From Xenopus tropicalis (taxonomy: Eukaryota > Chordata > Amphibia > Anura > Pipidae): a DNA stretch of 64,000 bases. Numbering within the stretch: the stretch's first letter is position 1; every line of letters begins with the position of its first letter. The notes under the pieces are model-generated. The model saw only the letters and a program-made list of their open reading frames with translations, made no database searches and had not been told where the DNA came from. The stretch lies in assembly GCF_000004195.4 (NCBI RefSeq), contig NC_030681.2, forward strand, positions 28,968,982 through 29,032,981, written 5' to 3'. Positions 1-12,375 of the stretch are shown piece after piece. A program made the position numbers and the translations under genes.

Positions 1-474
1 GCTAAAATGCAATAGCACGTGCACTTCACTGCAAATGAAATTGCACCATGTTTGCGCCAGATGTGCCGTGCTTTCCAGTCTGTCTGGCGTTATTCCAATG
101 CCGTATATTTTCAAAGCCTGTCTGCCATCATTTCTGGTGTTCGGTCTGCGAGTGATGTGGGAGTCCTATTCTTTTGGTGCTGCTGTGGTTGCCATTCAGA
201 ATGGAAGGGAGGAACAACTGAGCAGTGGCAAACACAACTAAATGGAAGTGTGAAGTCCACAGTTTTACATGAGTTCTTTTACGAAAGTGTTTTTTTGCAT
301 AATCCACTGGGGGGGGGAAAAGTGCAAGTTGCCCACTGCGCTTGTGTTCATAAATGAGCCCTATTACCCACAAGCCCTTTCTGTTAAATAGATTTCTGTG
401 AGACCACTACAACTCAGGTAAATAGCCTTTGGGAGGGATATCTTCAGTCTAATAAAAATTATTGAAACATGAAA

Positions 475-672
475 TAACCCAATAGGATTATTTTGCCATT
501 AAATAAATACATCTTAATTATTATCAAGTACACGCTACTGTTTTATTATTACAAGAAAAAGGAAATCATTTTTAAAATTAAGAACTATGTTTAAAATGGA
601 CTCTTTGACAGATGGCCTTCCTGTAATTTGAAGGTTTCTGGATAACAGTTTTGGATAATGGGTCCTATGGGT
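475..672 (+). mobile_element. Family A inverted-repeat element, left end missing
   Basis: The core 'aacccaatagga...tattttgcc', the 'tcaagtaca...tactgttttattattac' block and the right-hand 'ggataatgggtcctat' are all visible, in the same order as in the complete copies at 11818-12113 and 20458-21017. The left terminal repeat is absent or too decayed to see. The family is a high-copy, non-coding, palindrome-ended repeat typical of Xenopus; I infer a non-autonomous DNA transposon. Confidence 0.7.
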
Positions 673-675
673 GCA

Positions 676-1142
676 CGCAACTTGTTTTATGCGACCATGA
701 CCTATTTGACGTGGCCGCAACTTTTTTAGGTGACCGCAACTTTTTTTGACTTGACTACAAATTTTTCCTCACTCAACGACTTTTTGTTGTGCCGAATTTT
801 TGTACCGGTTTGTTTAAAAATGTGCCGATGTCAAAATTAGGAATTTTGCAGCGAATCCATGCCTGATGAGCAAATTTTTTCGGCAGGCATGCAGTCGCAG
901 TGAATTTCCGCATTTCACCACTGGCAAAAAAATGGCGGGTGCCAAAAAAGTCACAATCACGTCAAAATGAGCGCGGTCACGTCAAATTGGGTGTGGTTGC
1001 GTCTAAATTGAGAGCTGTTGCGCTAAAAAAGACGCGGGGGACAAAAAAGCTGCGCGACAAATGCGTTTCGCGGATTTTCCACCATTTCGCAAATTTTGTG
1101 CCGAAGCAAAACGAGACAGATTCACTCATCACTACTCATCAC
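676..1142. mobile_element. Family C ('agtgatgag') non-coding element
   Basis: The right end reads 'gacagattcactcatcact', the inverse of the 'agtgatgagcgaat' end seen in other copies. The interior holds degenerate units of about 18-20 bp built on 'gcg(g)tcacgtcaaaa' in one half and their near-complements ('gaccgcaactttttt') in the other, so the element is broadly palindromic. No coding potential. Family recognised by recurrence in this window, at about ten sites; superfamily not determined. Confidence 0.65.
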
Positions 1143-1368
1143 TATTATTGATATCAACAGATTTGTGTTGCACGTGTTTTATTCGCTGTTGGCTATAGTA
1201 GCAAAGTTTACACCCTGGCGTCATGTATTTATGTGCTTACCTTTGGTGTTTGAGCTGTCGAGAATTATTTGTTTCCAGTCAATAAGCAACAAACCTAACC
1301 AATTCATTACAATTTTATTATAGGCATTTGGCACATTTTTTGCAATGTCAGAAGTCGAAGTCAATAAT

Positions 1369-1389
1369 GGGGGGGGGGGGGGGGGGGGA
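1369..1389 (+). repeat. Poly-G tract
   Basis: A run of about 20 G residues in otherwise AT-rich sequence. It could form a G-quadruplex, or it could be inflated by sequencing slippage. Confidence 0.9.
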
Positions 1390-2147
1390 TTTGAAGACCT
1401 TGCTGTTATAAAATAATGAAAATTGTTCCAAAAAAAATCAGTTTTATCTTTAAGTTTCGTGGTCCAGATTTATTCTGAGGTGAATTTAACGACAGTCCCT
1501 TAAATCCACCTTTTCCTATCAGACTTACATGGACCAAAGCCCAAGTGGAGAACAGAAACAGTAGCTTAAATAAACAGTATGTGGTGGCTCTGCTCTGGGA
1601 ATTTACATTTAATTGGAGCCTGCAGGCTTGCAGTAGATTTATAACCTCCTTATTCGCCTGGCTAAATGTGCAGGTATTTTCTGTCACCTCTCCGGTGACA
1701 CTGTAATTTTTTATAGTTGCCAATCAAAATAAAAAATATAGTTTTATGGCCCTTGGAATAAAAAAGAAAAAGGCTGGATTAAACCTGTCTATATTTTAAC
1801 TTTCTTATGAGGCAACATAATTCTGAGAACGTGCCTAGTTTTCCCTATACCTTAATATGATAAATGGACATAGTTTTCCAGATGCCCTTGATTTCTGAGA
1901 GATTGCATGGCACCCACTGAAATGCTTGTTGTTCTATGAAAAACCTGCACATGATGGATGGTTTACATGTTTACTGTCCGGAACAATATGTCCCCAGTCT
2001 TGTTCCCAAGCGAGTTCAGAAAATGTAGATGTAAAAGGTGAATCTAAGCCAAAAACACTTGCTTAGTGACCCTCATTTCATTGCAGAACAACTCATGCTT
2101 AGTGATACTTATTTAATTGCAGTGCAACTCCATTGTGCTGCTGTTAT
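1390..2147. other. Unassigned AT-rich DNA
   Basis: I see no gene, no terminal inverted repeat and no tandem structure here. The longest frames are short and resemble nothing known. Confidence 0.5.
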
Positions 2148-2317
2148 GTAACTGTTCTATTGGGTCTAATATAATTTGGTAAAAAATTAAATTGGATAAT
2201 TTAAAAAATGAGGAAATATGTCAATATAGTAGAAGTAGTTGGGTGAAATACACCTGAGGGAGTGTGGTATAATGATATTTTAGCAGGTATCCAAATAACA
2301 GATCCCATACCTGTATT
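2148..2317 (+). mobile_element. Decayed family A relic
   Basis: Only the right terminus 'cagatcccatacctgta' (2300-2316) is clear. The preceding 150 bases hold weak matches ('ctattgggtc', 'ttaaaaaatgaggaaat') in the expected order. Low confidence for the left boundary. Confidence 0.35.
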
Positions 2318-3837
2318 TTTATGTGGAAATTCATTGATTTGCACCACACTCGCATCTTCTCCCAGACAGCAAATTGCTTGATTCCTTTCCTGATCCATTA
2401 CAATAAAACATTACTGGTATCATCTGTGTTTGCGAAAACAACAGCGTATAATCTAGATTTCACTTTGGAACATGGTACTTTACTTTATTTTCTGGGCAGT
2501 GTTTTAACCCCATCTTCTTCACTTTCACCGCCCTATGGAAGACTATGGAGCTGCATGAATGCGTAGCAATGACAGATATTAATACCCAATTACAGTAATG
2601 TTTGTAGCAGTGGTACTTGGATGCCATTTATTGCTGTTTTCAATCACATATACATCAAATCTTCAGGTGCATCTGACATCCAGTGCTTCCTTACCCAGGG
2701 GGAGAAATAATCACCTCTGATGTTTATTTAGTGTGGCAGATGGCAGCAAACCAGTTCCTTTAGCATCTCTCCAAACATAATCAAGCCATTCAGCGGATAA
2801 TGGCTGTGACAGGGTGAGAATTGGTTGTGTTTTAACGAATGAAAGTGAGATGCAATTGAGAAGTTGTAAGAGCAATATCAAACGGGGCATATTAAATGGA
2901 CCCCTGGAGGTATCTGATTACATGGCGTGTGTGGGGTTAGAGAAGGGGAGCCACAGAGCGTTAGAGACTATGGTGAATTTCCATTTTGTACCATTTTGTG
3001 CTCTCGGGACTGTTTGAGCTTCTATAGCAAAAGAAATAGAACTAACTGGAAAAGTTAATTAGGTGTGACACCGGCTGCAGTTGCTTTGTATAAGAAAATG
3101 AATAGTCATTTTTCCATATCACTAAGATAAATGTTTCCCCGTCCTCAAGGCAGCGAATTCAATGTAGTGTCATAAAATCATTTCTGAGAGATAATTCCGG
3201 CACTTAGAACCACAGAGCTCGAAGTCCAGTCCTTTAAATCATATTACTTATTAAAAGTCAGCCATAAGTTGATGGTTTTCAGTACATTTCTAAATATATA
3301 CAGTTCTGTGCACAGACCAATCGGAATGTGTATCCAAGGGCCATTGTGTGTATAAGCAGCATTATATGCAGTTGTATGGCTCTGTAGGGCCTGCTCATTC
3401 ACTGGTCTTTTGAACAATTTGTATGATTAGCTAAGAAATACAAAATTTGTGTAAATATTTTATTTTCTGAGGGTGGTTATTATGAGCCACATGATTGTCA
3501 TTGGCTAATGGACAGGAAAGAGTCACCCAGCCATGTTGTAACAAATGGCCCACATCATTTAAGTGTGCATTGTGCAGACACACACACACACAAAGCAAAA
3601 TGGGACAGATTTGCTCATCACTAAGGAGGCAATTCACAAAACTGAAATTGTAAGTAAGAAATATTATTGGAGTTAAAGTGGAGTAAAAAGAGTCAAATTC
3701 AAGAAAGCCTAAATCCATTTAATGAACACAGCTGTTTTGTTCAATATGGGGTTACATTGGCATCCCAGAATGCCACTTTAGTGTAGGTATAAATATCTCT
3801 GTATATACCTGGAGTACAACTTACACCAAGTTGAAAT
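2318..3837. other. Unassigned unique DNA
   Basis: AT-rich sequence with short frames in all phases and no motif I can name, apart from a short (CA)n at 3579-3592. Confidence 0.5.
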
Positions 3838-4028
3838 ATTTTATATAGGGCTTTTCTTCCATGGGACTCAAAGGGCTTTTACAGCAAGCAAGTCAGCCAT
3901 TATAGGTGCACTAAGTACGCTGGGACTGGGACTTCTCCAGAGTCACAAGATGTTGCCACAAGGAATCGATCCAGGGTCCCTAGCATGAGATCCCACATCA
4001 AAGGCTGATCCTTTTACCTGTAGGCCGC
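3838..4028. mobile_element. SINE-like dispersed repeat
   Basis: Contains 'tatatagggcttttcttcc', 'atgggactcaaagggc', and a tail 'ggaatcgatccagggtccc', a B-box-like stretch followed by 'cctgtaggcc'. Related to pieces at 47335-47480 and 57180-57260 ('aaagcgc', 'tgggacccaaagcgc'). I infer a short retroelement; an A box is not convincingly visible. Confidence 0.4.
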
Positions 4029-4094
4029 TTATTATGAACCCCCACCCCAGAACTATAGTTGTAACTAACAGAAAGACAGTTTGGATCTACATAA

Positions 4095-4252
4095 AATTTA
4101 AACATTGACTGAACCCAATAGGATTGTTTTGCCCTAGTTGAAAAATTTAAATTATTTGATTTAAATGGAGTCTATAGAAGACGGCCTTTCTGTAATTTGG
4201 AAGTTTCTGGATATTAGGTTTTCTGGATAATGGATCCTATACCTGTACAGGT
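4095..4252 (+). mobile_element. Family A right half
   Basis: 'gaacccaataggattgtttt' through 'ggataatggatcctatacc' match the right half of complete family A copies. The block between 'tgccc' and 'ttaaatgg' is shortened relative to the complete copies. Confidence 0.65.
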
Positions 4253-4394
4253 ATCGCATATGAAAACAGAGCAGAGCTTCACAAAATTCCAACTCAGGGA
4301 AACGCACTGCTTTGTTAGTCTGTTCGATTGGTGAGACTGGGTTTTGCTGTACACTAGACTAAATGAGCAGATACTCATGTCTCACTCATACTAA

Positions 4395-4770
4395 GGGGCC
4401 TATTCATTAATGTACGATTGAGTCCGAATACTAAAAATTCGTATTTTTAACAAGTTTTAGAATTGTGCGTATTTTCTACGATATTTTTGTTAATATCTGC
4501 GACTTTTTCTTACTTTGCGACAATTTGTGCGACAAAATCGCCTTTGTCGCAACGAGTATGAAAGTTTCGTTATTCATTCAAGCTTCGGTATCGTGACTTT
4601 CCTTGGGCCAGGTTGGAGTCCTATAGGAGGCTTCCAAAATCATGCACTGAAGGATCAAAGTCAGGTTTTCGTGCCACAATATTTTCATATGACCACGATC
4701 CGAAATGTTCGCACTATTAGTGCACATCAGAAATAATCAGATTTGATATGAATTTTTTCTAAATTCGAAC
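4395..4770. mobile_element. MITE-like element beginning 'ggggcctattcattaa'
   Basis: The left end 'ggggcctattcattaatg' is a common Xenopus repeat terminus, followed by AT-rich stretches with 'gcgac' motifs on both strands. The right boundary is approximate because the matching inverted end is decayed. Confidence 0.4.
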
Positions 4771-4929
4771 TTGGCCTTAGATAATGCCATGAGGTAGGTC
4801 TTGTGTTTTGAGCCAATTATTGTTTAATAGCATTTGTTTTTATTTCCACTTTAATTTGCAAGCAATTAGCTTTAAAAAATACTATTGTTTCTTTTATGTT
4901 TATATACATGTCATCATATTTAAGGTACG

Positions 4930-5022
4930 AAGATTCATGTTACTAGAACATCCCTTATCCAGGAAACCCAGGTTCCAAGCATTGCACATAATAAATCCCA
5001 TACATTTACCACTATTAATTTG
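4930..5022 (-). mobile_element. Short family A relic
   Basis: 'catcccttatccaggaaacc' and 'ggttccaagcattg' followed by 'aaatcccatac' are the two ends of a family A element with nearly all of the interior deleted. Confidence 0.4.
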
Positions 5023-5399
5023 GTCAGTAGTCTTTACTCCATAAGAATTCAGGAAATCTTTGTTGATTCAAACCAGGAGGCCCCCTTGTTTCAGCCTACT
5101 AACTGCAAGCAGTGCGACAGTCTGGAACTGCTCTCAGTTGTAAATACTGACATAATAATTTTTGTGTATCCAAGAACCAAAAATCAGGAACTTATATGAA
5201 AGCATGGAATGTCTAGCAAATAATCCCTCGGCTTCCGTTAAGTATTTGCAAACCTGAATGGTAAATGTCTTCCTTTAATGCTAAGCTTTTCCCTTCCTTC
5301 ACTCTCAAAACTGTACCTTCTCCTTACAAATGAAATAAAATGGGTGGAAGAAATCCGATGAATGAACGATGAGTAAATCCCACAGGAACCATTCTGCTA

Positions 5400-5870
5400 T
5401 TATCTGGGCTGTTAAATATCATATAAAGAGTAATGTTGTCACTCACTTTGTGTTCTATCTCTAGGGATAGGGATTTAAAAGCATTTGATTGACAATATAT
5501 TTCCCCAAGTCTTTGTGTTCTGATTAGGATTCTTCAGGGTTCTTTGATCCAGTCATTTTCAATGTTTGTCAGTCTGTATTTATTGATAGCCGAAGCTATG
5601 TACTGTATATAGAGAGAATAAGCCTCGGCCAGATTGCAGGGACTTTATTTGGCTGTCTGGTACACTTATTCTTCTGGTGCAAAATTACTTTAAATGGACA
5701 CCATCTGCTTATTTTTAGGAAATGTGCTGTTGATTGGCGAGTGACAAAATTGCTCACATGCAGGTTATTAGCAAACAGCCGGAATCAATTTGAGATAATA
5801 GTAATCTTTATCTAAGCGAACGTGACCTAAGTTTACAATGCTGTTCCCATATTAGCACAAATATTCTCAT
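5400..5870. promoter_or_regulatory. Candidate conserved non-coding block
   Basis: A stretch without recognisable repeat ends, low-complexity tracts or open frames, and rich in ATTA, TGATTG and TTTAAATGG-type words. It is the kind of sequence found in vertebrate enhancers, but this is only inference from composition. Cross-species alignment would decide. Confidence 0.18.
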
Positions 5871-7074
5871 ATATATTCATTTTTTTTACTTAAAAGGGTG
5901 TTTTGTGCAAATGTTATTATTTTGAGAATAAATTACAATTTTGTAGTTGTTGGCGGAACTACATCAGTAACTTTAGCAGGACGGACAATCTGCAATACAC
6001 TGCAGCCGTCAGACTCAATGGCTGCTACATGCCGTAACATGAGGCAATTTTGTTGCATGCTACATTTTTCCTATTTTCCCTCAAGGGTACATAAATGTGA
6101 CAAATCATGTGCACGCGAGGAAATGCAGTTTCAAACCGTTACAAAGGACATGATTCTATCTTGCCAGAGAAAAATATATCCTTTCCATCTTGAATAGGAT
6201 TCCAGAGCTGCCATCGACTACAGCTTTGATCCTCAATGTATCCGGTTTGGCCACACATGGCCAAAGTGGACCAATCTAGTCATTTGGCATAAGGGTTAAA
6301 TGTACAGTGTAGTCTATTGCATACCCATGTTGAGCAAACGGTTGCTATTAGATCCTGATGGCGCTGAATGGAGGACCCACATAAAGATCAATGAGATGAA
6401 AAGGAGCTGCCTGACAACATCACACAACACTTATGTCGAGGTTAAGGGAAGAAAAAACACAGACAATAACTCTACATCTGTATTCTTTATACGGTTATGG
6501 AACTCCTTGGTGACTTCTGTTATCCTTACATTTTACAGTAAGGAGTATTCTCCAAATAATGCTGAAGTTATTGATTTTGTCATGACAATAAAGAGAAGAA
6601 TAAAGAGACTAAGTAATAGAGTACTGGAGGGAAGGAAAATAGGAATAAAAGGTTGATGGAAAAGGGTGAAATGCTCAAGACAACAAAGCATACTGTATGT
6701 GGTGAAAGATATAGAAACATGGCATTGATGCTTATATGTTTTCAGTGAAACATAGTACAGATCCATAGTCAAGTAAAACAGCCTTTGTGGAAGTTTTACA
6801 GCCGACGGATGGGTCCTCCACAAAAGCTTGCGTGGTTTTCTTTCTGTTCAGCAATATAATGTGGTAAAGGGGTATATGGTCCACTAATGAATCTGTGCAC
6901 CTTCTTCTTCTTCATCCTACAGTGAAAGTATATGTCAAACATAGGCAGAAATTGAGAAAAACCTGTAATGATAGAACATGGGATAGATACAGGAGAGTTA
7001 TATGCCCTGGTATCCCTATAAGACACAACACGGATCATAATGCTGACACTATATATATCGGTTTGTGGTCTCAT

Positions 7075-7442
7075 GTAAAGTCTATTCCACTGGGGGTGCC
7101 AAAGTATTAGGCACCGCCAGTGAAATATGTTGCTAAGTTTTTCCCCAGCCCAGTGGTTCTCTTATCCTATTAGGAGAAAACTCCACTGGCTTGTGGAAAA
7201 AACATTGTATTTACCTTTCTCCTGACATCCCAGGCGTCCCTTGAGAAAATCCATGTTCATGCATGAGCAGTAGATTAAAGCCGGCAAGATCAACACTACT
7301 ATGCATGTGCAAAATGCCAAAGGAACATAGATCTAAGGAGTTTTTCTATGGGTCGGTGCAGTTTTCTCCAGTCCAAGGAAAAGCTTAATGATCTATTTCA
7401 CTGGGGGATGCTTAACATTTTGGCAGCCCCCCAGTGAAATAA
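7075..7442. mobile_element. MITE-like element with a hairpin at each end
   Basis: The left end forms a hairpin from 'cactgggggtgcc' and 'ggcaccgccagtg' (7088-7121). The right end forms a second hairpin from 'cactgggggatgc' and 'ggcagccccccagtg' (7401-7436). A similar hairpin recurs at 18083-18122, inside a Kolobok-like end. No coding sequence lies between. I infer a non-autonomous DNA transposon. Confidence 0.5.
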
Positions 7443-9477
7443 ACTTTACTTGTTCTTTAATAATGAGGGAACACAGTCACGTATTTTTTTTAATGATAGA
7501 AGGTTAAACATAATTTGGAAGCTACAAATTAACATAAACAACAACATAATTCAGTGGCTCTAGCTTTTCCAAATAAAACTTCCAACCAATTTAGGGAATG
7601 TCTTCCAGGTCTCTCTGTATATCCAGCTATTCTGTCCCAGTTGTGCACCTAATTTAATTTAAGTTTTATCTGAACTAGATACATATTTATTTTTATTCCT
7701 TTTTTTCCCTGTGTCAGACATTAGCTGGAGTGGCGGTGGTAAAACTGCAAGGCAATAAATTGCTGCATTCCCTTCGCAGTCCTTTTGGGATTTGCCTATG
7801 TGTATGTTCAAATGCAAATGGGCTGTAGCTGCCATTGATCGTGGACCCTTTCAACAAGCTAAAACTCTATTGCTGTACTTTCAGCACAGTTCTCATCGGG
7901 GAGTAACATAATTAGGGTAAGCTTAATAACTGTTTGCTTCTCTTTTGTAGTTGTGAAGCCTTTGGGACTCTAGCGGTACAATTTTTGCATACTGATTGAG
8001 TTAAATATAAATGTACATTATTACTGTTTACTGTATATCAGCGATGCCACTTGCAAAGCAACTTAATTTTATTTGCACAGGACATGTCTTTATTGAAAAA
8101 TAGATAAATAAAGACAATAACATAAGAAATCTTAATAAAACAACACATCATATGCTGCAAAAATGCTTCTTATACTAATTGTATGTTTATGAATAAACTG
8201 TAACTAAAGCAGATATTAAACCTTGCTTTGGTAACCTCATCTGGATCTTCAACCCTTTAGCCTACTGAGATAGGCCTGTGGTATCATTTCTTCTTCATTT
8301 TCCATTTCTGTATTTCTATAATTTTATTCTAGAAGCACTGTCTTCTATTAAAGAATGTGTGTCTACTACTAGCATGTCACTCCTGGCCTGATATGTCTGT
8401 AAACAATAAATGGAATTCAGTTTATATGGTTAAGTCATAGATGAAATGGCCGAACAAATATCTGTGATCTATGGGAAATCTCCAGTTTGAGCTTCCCGCC
8501 CTTCTAATTTAAATAGGAACCAATGTATTCTCTAATTCCCATAAAAGACCTCACCCCCCCCCCAAAAAAATCTCTTGAATCTCAACCCTCTCCCAGATTT
8601 TTAACGTTCATACATGTTACTTGAACATCATGTGATATTTAGCCTTATTATTGCCCTCTGCTATTCACTGTTATAGGCACAACAAATTTGTAATAGTATA
8701 ATTATTAGGAGGTTTATAAGTAATATTAGTCAGGGTGCAAGGTTGACAGTTTGGGCATGCATGCATTAACATTTAATAACACAGATGTCCAGATTTATTT
8801 GATCCAACAGACTGACCCATGGGTCAGGTTGTTACATATAAGTAGAGGTTTATTTAAGTCTATGGATAAGTACGTTCTGATGTTCAGTCAAAACACATGA
8901 ACATGAAAAAGTAAGAAAGAAACTATAATTGCCCCTTTATTTGTTAATCAACTGTACAGTGAAACCAGGGCCATGTGTGCATTTCACTGACAAATTAAGA
9001 AAGGACGTTTTTGGGTTAAGCCTTAAGCAGTTTTATATGGTCAAGTATGGTGCCAGTTATGCAGATGTCACTACAGGTATATCTTCTACCACATCTGTTC
9101 TTACTTACAAAGTAGACTAGAAAGACTGTCCTGCAGCTGTTGTGACATCTCTTGTGAGATCGCATGGCCAGAGGTCCCTAAACCCCAAAATGAAAGTAAC
9201 CTGTATTGTGGTTTTAGCAGCTTTCTAGAATGTTGGTGAGATATGCGCTATGTTTTTCTGTATACATCTTAGATATAATCATATTTAGTTTATTTAAACC
9301 TGTTTTCACAAAGGCTAAGTATAATGGCAATTTTCTCTTTTAAGGCATGACTAAGTAGCTGATTTATCATTTATTGTTACATTTTTATGATGTTTACCTC
9401 TCCTTATGAATTTTTATATTTATTTTCTGCTCCTGTATGTATATATGTCTCTGAATAGGTTATCACAGCATTAAATG
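7443..9477. other. Unassigned unique DNA
   Basis: No gene, array or clear transposon end seen. Contains a poly-C/poly-A junction near 8553-8571. The frame at 8929-9120 is too short and resembles no known protein. Confidence 0.5.
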
Positions 9478-9484
9478 TTAATTA

Positions 9485-10010
9485 CTGAATATACTCGAGT
9501 ATAAGCCTAGTTTTTCAGCACCCAAAATGTGCTGAAAAAGTCACCCTCGGCTTATGCTTGAGTCGGGTGCCATGGGTCCCTCTAAACTAGCACCCTCTCT
9601 CCTTTGTGTGCAAAATTGCCACCTGCAACCAGACCCTCAAGTGCCCTGGCCTAGGCTCCCACTAGCAATACTTATTTCCCCTTACATCTCCTCTGGGACT
9701 GCTGCCAGTTTGCCAATGCGCAATGAGCGTGGGGTAGTACTCATATTGTTTTTGTTGACCCTCTTCTCCGCTTACAGAGCTAGTTTACTGTTTTTCTTTG
9801 AAATAAATATTGAAAAACATATACCCCACTGATGCCTCAATTAATGTAATTTTATTGGTATTTATTTTGATTATTAAAACTTAGCAGTAGCTGCTGCATT
9901 TCCCACCCTATAGGCTTATATTTGAGTCAATAAGTTTTTCCAGTTTTCTTAGGTAAAATTAGGTACCTCGGCTTATATTCGGATCGGCTTATACTCGAGT
10001 ATATACGGTA
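9485..10010. mobile_element. DNA transposon-like element with 'ctcgagtataagcc' inverted ends
   Basis: The left end 'atactcgagtataagccta' (9489-9507) is the inverse of 'cggcttatactcgagtat' at 9984-10001. Subterminal 'cctcggcttat' occurs at both ends (9545 and 9966). The interior has no transposase. This terminus is a widespread vertebrate repeat; I infer a non-autonomous element. Confidence 0.65.
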
Positions 10011-10012
10011 TG

Positions 10013-11395
10013 TTATGTTATGGTAGATGTTAGTGCTCAGTGCCGCTGCTGTGCTGCACATTGTGTTCAACTCCTCAGTCAAGGATTTTAATTTGTACAG
10101 TAATCTTTTAAAACTGCAACCTCAAATAAATAAATAAATATATTTATATACAGTAAAATGGATATGTTTATTTCGAAATACAAAATAGGGGCATAGTCCA
10201 AGAATTCAAGTTGGAACATAGGGGTTTGTTTCATTATAATACAAAAGAGCCATTAATATTATGTAAATTATAGCCATGTAAATGGCGCTTAGTGATGTCA
10301 TCAGTTATAATTGACATGACCTAATTTGTGTCACATGACTTACTAAAACTATAGGTTCCATTACCTGTATAAAGGCAAGTGGCCTTTGGTCCTGTGCTTT
10401 AAATGGTCATGGAATTCCTTCTAATATTGTACATTATTCCTTTTATAACACTCATAATCGGACACCAACCTACAAAAGTAATAATTCAGTGTTAGACCAT
10501 GGCAATAGCATGACATCAACAGATATACAAATATAACATCTGCTAAGCCAATATTGAGTAATTACCATGGAGATCCTTGATATAAGTTGCTGCAGGGAGA
10601 TTATATTTAAGATCACAAAGCCCATGTTACCATTGCCAAACTGTATATCCATCTCTAAATTTTTTCAGGCATGCAAACCTATTGTATTGTAAAATTCTAT
10701 TGTCTTTTATACAGTATACTATATAATTCTAGGGATTCTAACTGCATATCTTCTCAGAGCTCAAAAGGAAGTCAAGCTATTTTATTAACAAATGTAGGAA
10801 ATACAAATCTATGGCCATTCTAGTCAAACACTCTATATAAAATCCTTTATCTTGTGTTTTATCTTTAGAAGGATCTTTGCCAGCTCACTGGAGACAATCC
10901 AGTTCATTTTATTATGACATTCTGTGAATTCCTGAAACCATTTTGGGGCTTTGTCAGATTCCCGTCTCATTACATCACACCATGTTTAGTTCAGAATGAT
11001 ATGATTATATTTTTTTGTGAAACTGGCAGAGTGTCTTGATTGGCTGGCATCCAAGGGAGGTCAGTGGCTCTGTAATAAATGTCTTTGCTGCACTGTTGTA
11101 TTTTTTTTTCCCCAAAATGTCACTCTGTATTTATACTTAATATCATGCCTTCCAAAATATCTATAAATGAATTCAATTGAGTCATCGCTATGAATATTCT
11201 TGTGTAAAAGCCATTATACAAGGATATTTTGCTTTGTGGCTTCATAATTGCTGATAATGGGAAACCAGTGTTCCATGTTTCCTAAACAATAAGGCGGACT
11301 GATTCATTTTATTTCATTTTTTTGCAGTACTTCGGAAAAAATGTGGTTTTATTCAAAAATGCAAATTTTTATTAACGTCTCTTTTATAACAGCCA
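10013..11395. other. Unassigned unique DNA
   Basis: AT-rich, with a short (AAAT)n at 10125-10140. No frame, repeat terminus or structural element recognised. Confidence 0.5.
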
Positions 11396-11775
11396 TTAGT
11401 GATGAATGAAATTTTTTGCCAGGAATGGATTTGCTGCGATAGGAGCAACAAAATTTGTTGTGGCAAAATGTGAGGCGAGTAAGGCAAAAAGTCACTGGCA
11501 CATCAAAGGTGCAGTCATGTCAAATAAAACACGGTTGTGTAAAAAAAAAAGGCGCACATGTAAAAAAGGTTGCGCAGTAGCTGCACTTTGCAAACCTTCC
11601 AGCGTTTAGTGAATGTTTTTTCTAATGTGCACATAAAAAAAATGTTGCACGTGTCAAAAAAGCTGTGCGGTTTCCGCATTTTGCGCATTTTCCACTATTT
11701 TACTAGGTTTTCAGCAGTTTTGCAAATTTTTCGTGTGAAATGAAAAGGTACAGATTCGCTCATCACGAATAGTCA
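11396..11775. mobile_element. Family C element
   Basis: Bounded by 'ttagtgatgaatgaaattt' on the left and 'cagattcgctcatcacgaat' on the right. The interior holds degenerate 'gtcaaa...aaaaaggcgca' units. Non-coding; the 67-codon frame inside is a by-product of the repeat. Confidence 0.7.
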
Positions 11776-11817
11776 TCAGAATCCTATTGCCAGTGACTAT
11801 CTATTGCCCACTGTAGC

Positions 11818-12113
11818 ACAGGCATGGGACCTGTAATCCAGAATGCTCAGGACCTGGGGCCTCCTGGATAAGGGATCTTTCTGTAGTTTGGATCTCCATG
11901 CTTTAAGTTTACTAAGAAACAATTTAAACATAAAATAAACCCAACAGGATTGTTTTGCATAAGGATTATATCTTAGTTTGGATCAAGTACAAGGTACTGT
12001 TTTAATATTACAGAGAAAAGGGTAATAATTTCTAAAAATTAGAATCATTGGTTTAAAATGGAGTCTATGGGAGATGACCATTCCGTAATCAGATCCTATA
12101 CCTGTATAAGGAA
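11818..12113 (+). mobile_element. Family A element, near complete
   Basis: Left end 'aggcatgggacctgtaatcc', 'ggataagggatctttc', the core 'aacccaacaggattgttttg', 'tactgttttaatattacaga' and the right end 'cagatcctatacctgta'. The right side is shortened: the usual 'ctttctggataacgggttt' segment is missing before the terminus. Confidence 0.75.
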
Positions 12114-12269
12114 GACACACTGCATATAAAATAGTGTCCGAGAGTGGCTGTAAGGATCTCTCTTGAGGCCAACACATGGACCGTTCCCCAATAAAATGGA
12201 TTCCTTTTCTAAGCAATACATTAGTTACATATTTCCAGCCCTCTGAAATGTTTACAGGGTAACCCTTTT

Positions 12270-12372
12270 GAAATAAAAAATAACAAAAGTGGTATAAAGG
12301 TGATACCTTTATTGGCTAACTAAGATAATCATAGCAAGCTTTCAGAACATTTTAGTTCTGAAACATATCTAC
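12270..12372 (-). mobile_element. Repeat end with decayed hammerhead-like helix
   Basis: On the minus strand a 5-bp helix (AGAAC/GTTCT, loop 12348-12354) is followed by GAAAGCTTGCTAT and then AATAAA (plus-strand tttatt 12308-12313). Other members of this repeat type that I recall carry CTGAGGA before the helix; here that core is lost. GCTTGC could still give a short helix III (AGC/GCU). Read as an inactive relic of the class described at 62254-62300. Confidence 0.45.
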
Positions 12373-12375
12373 TTG

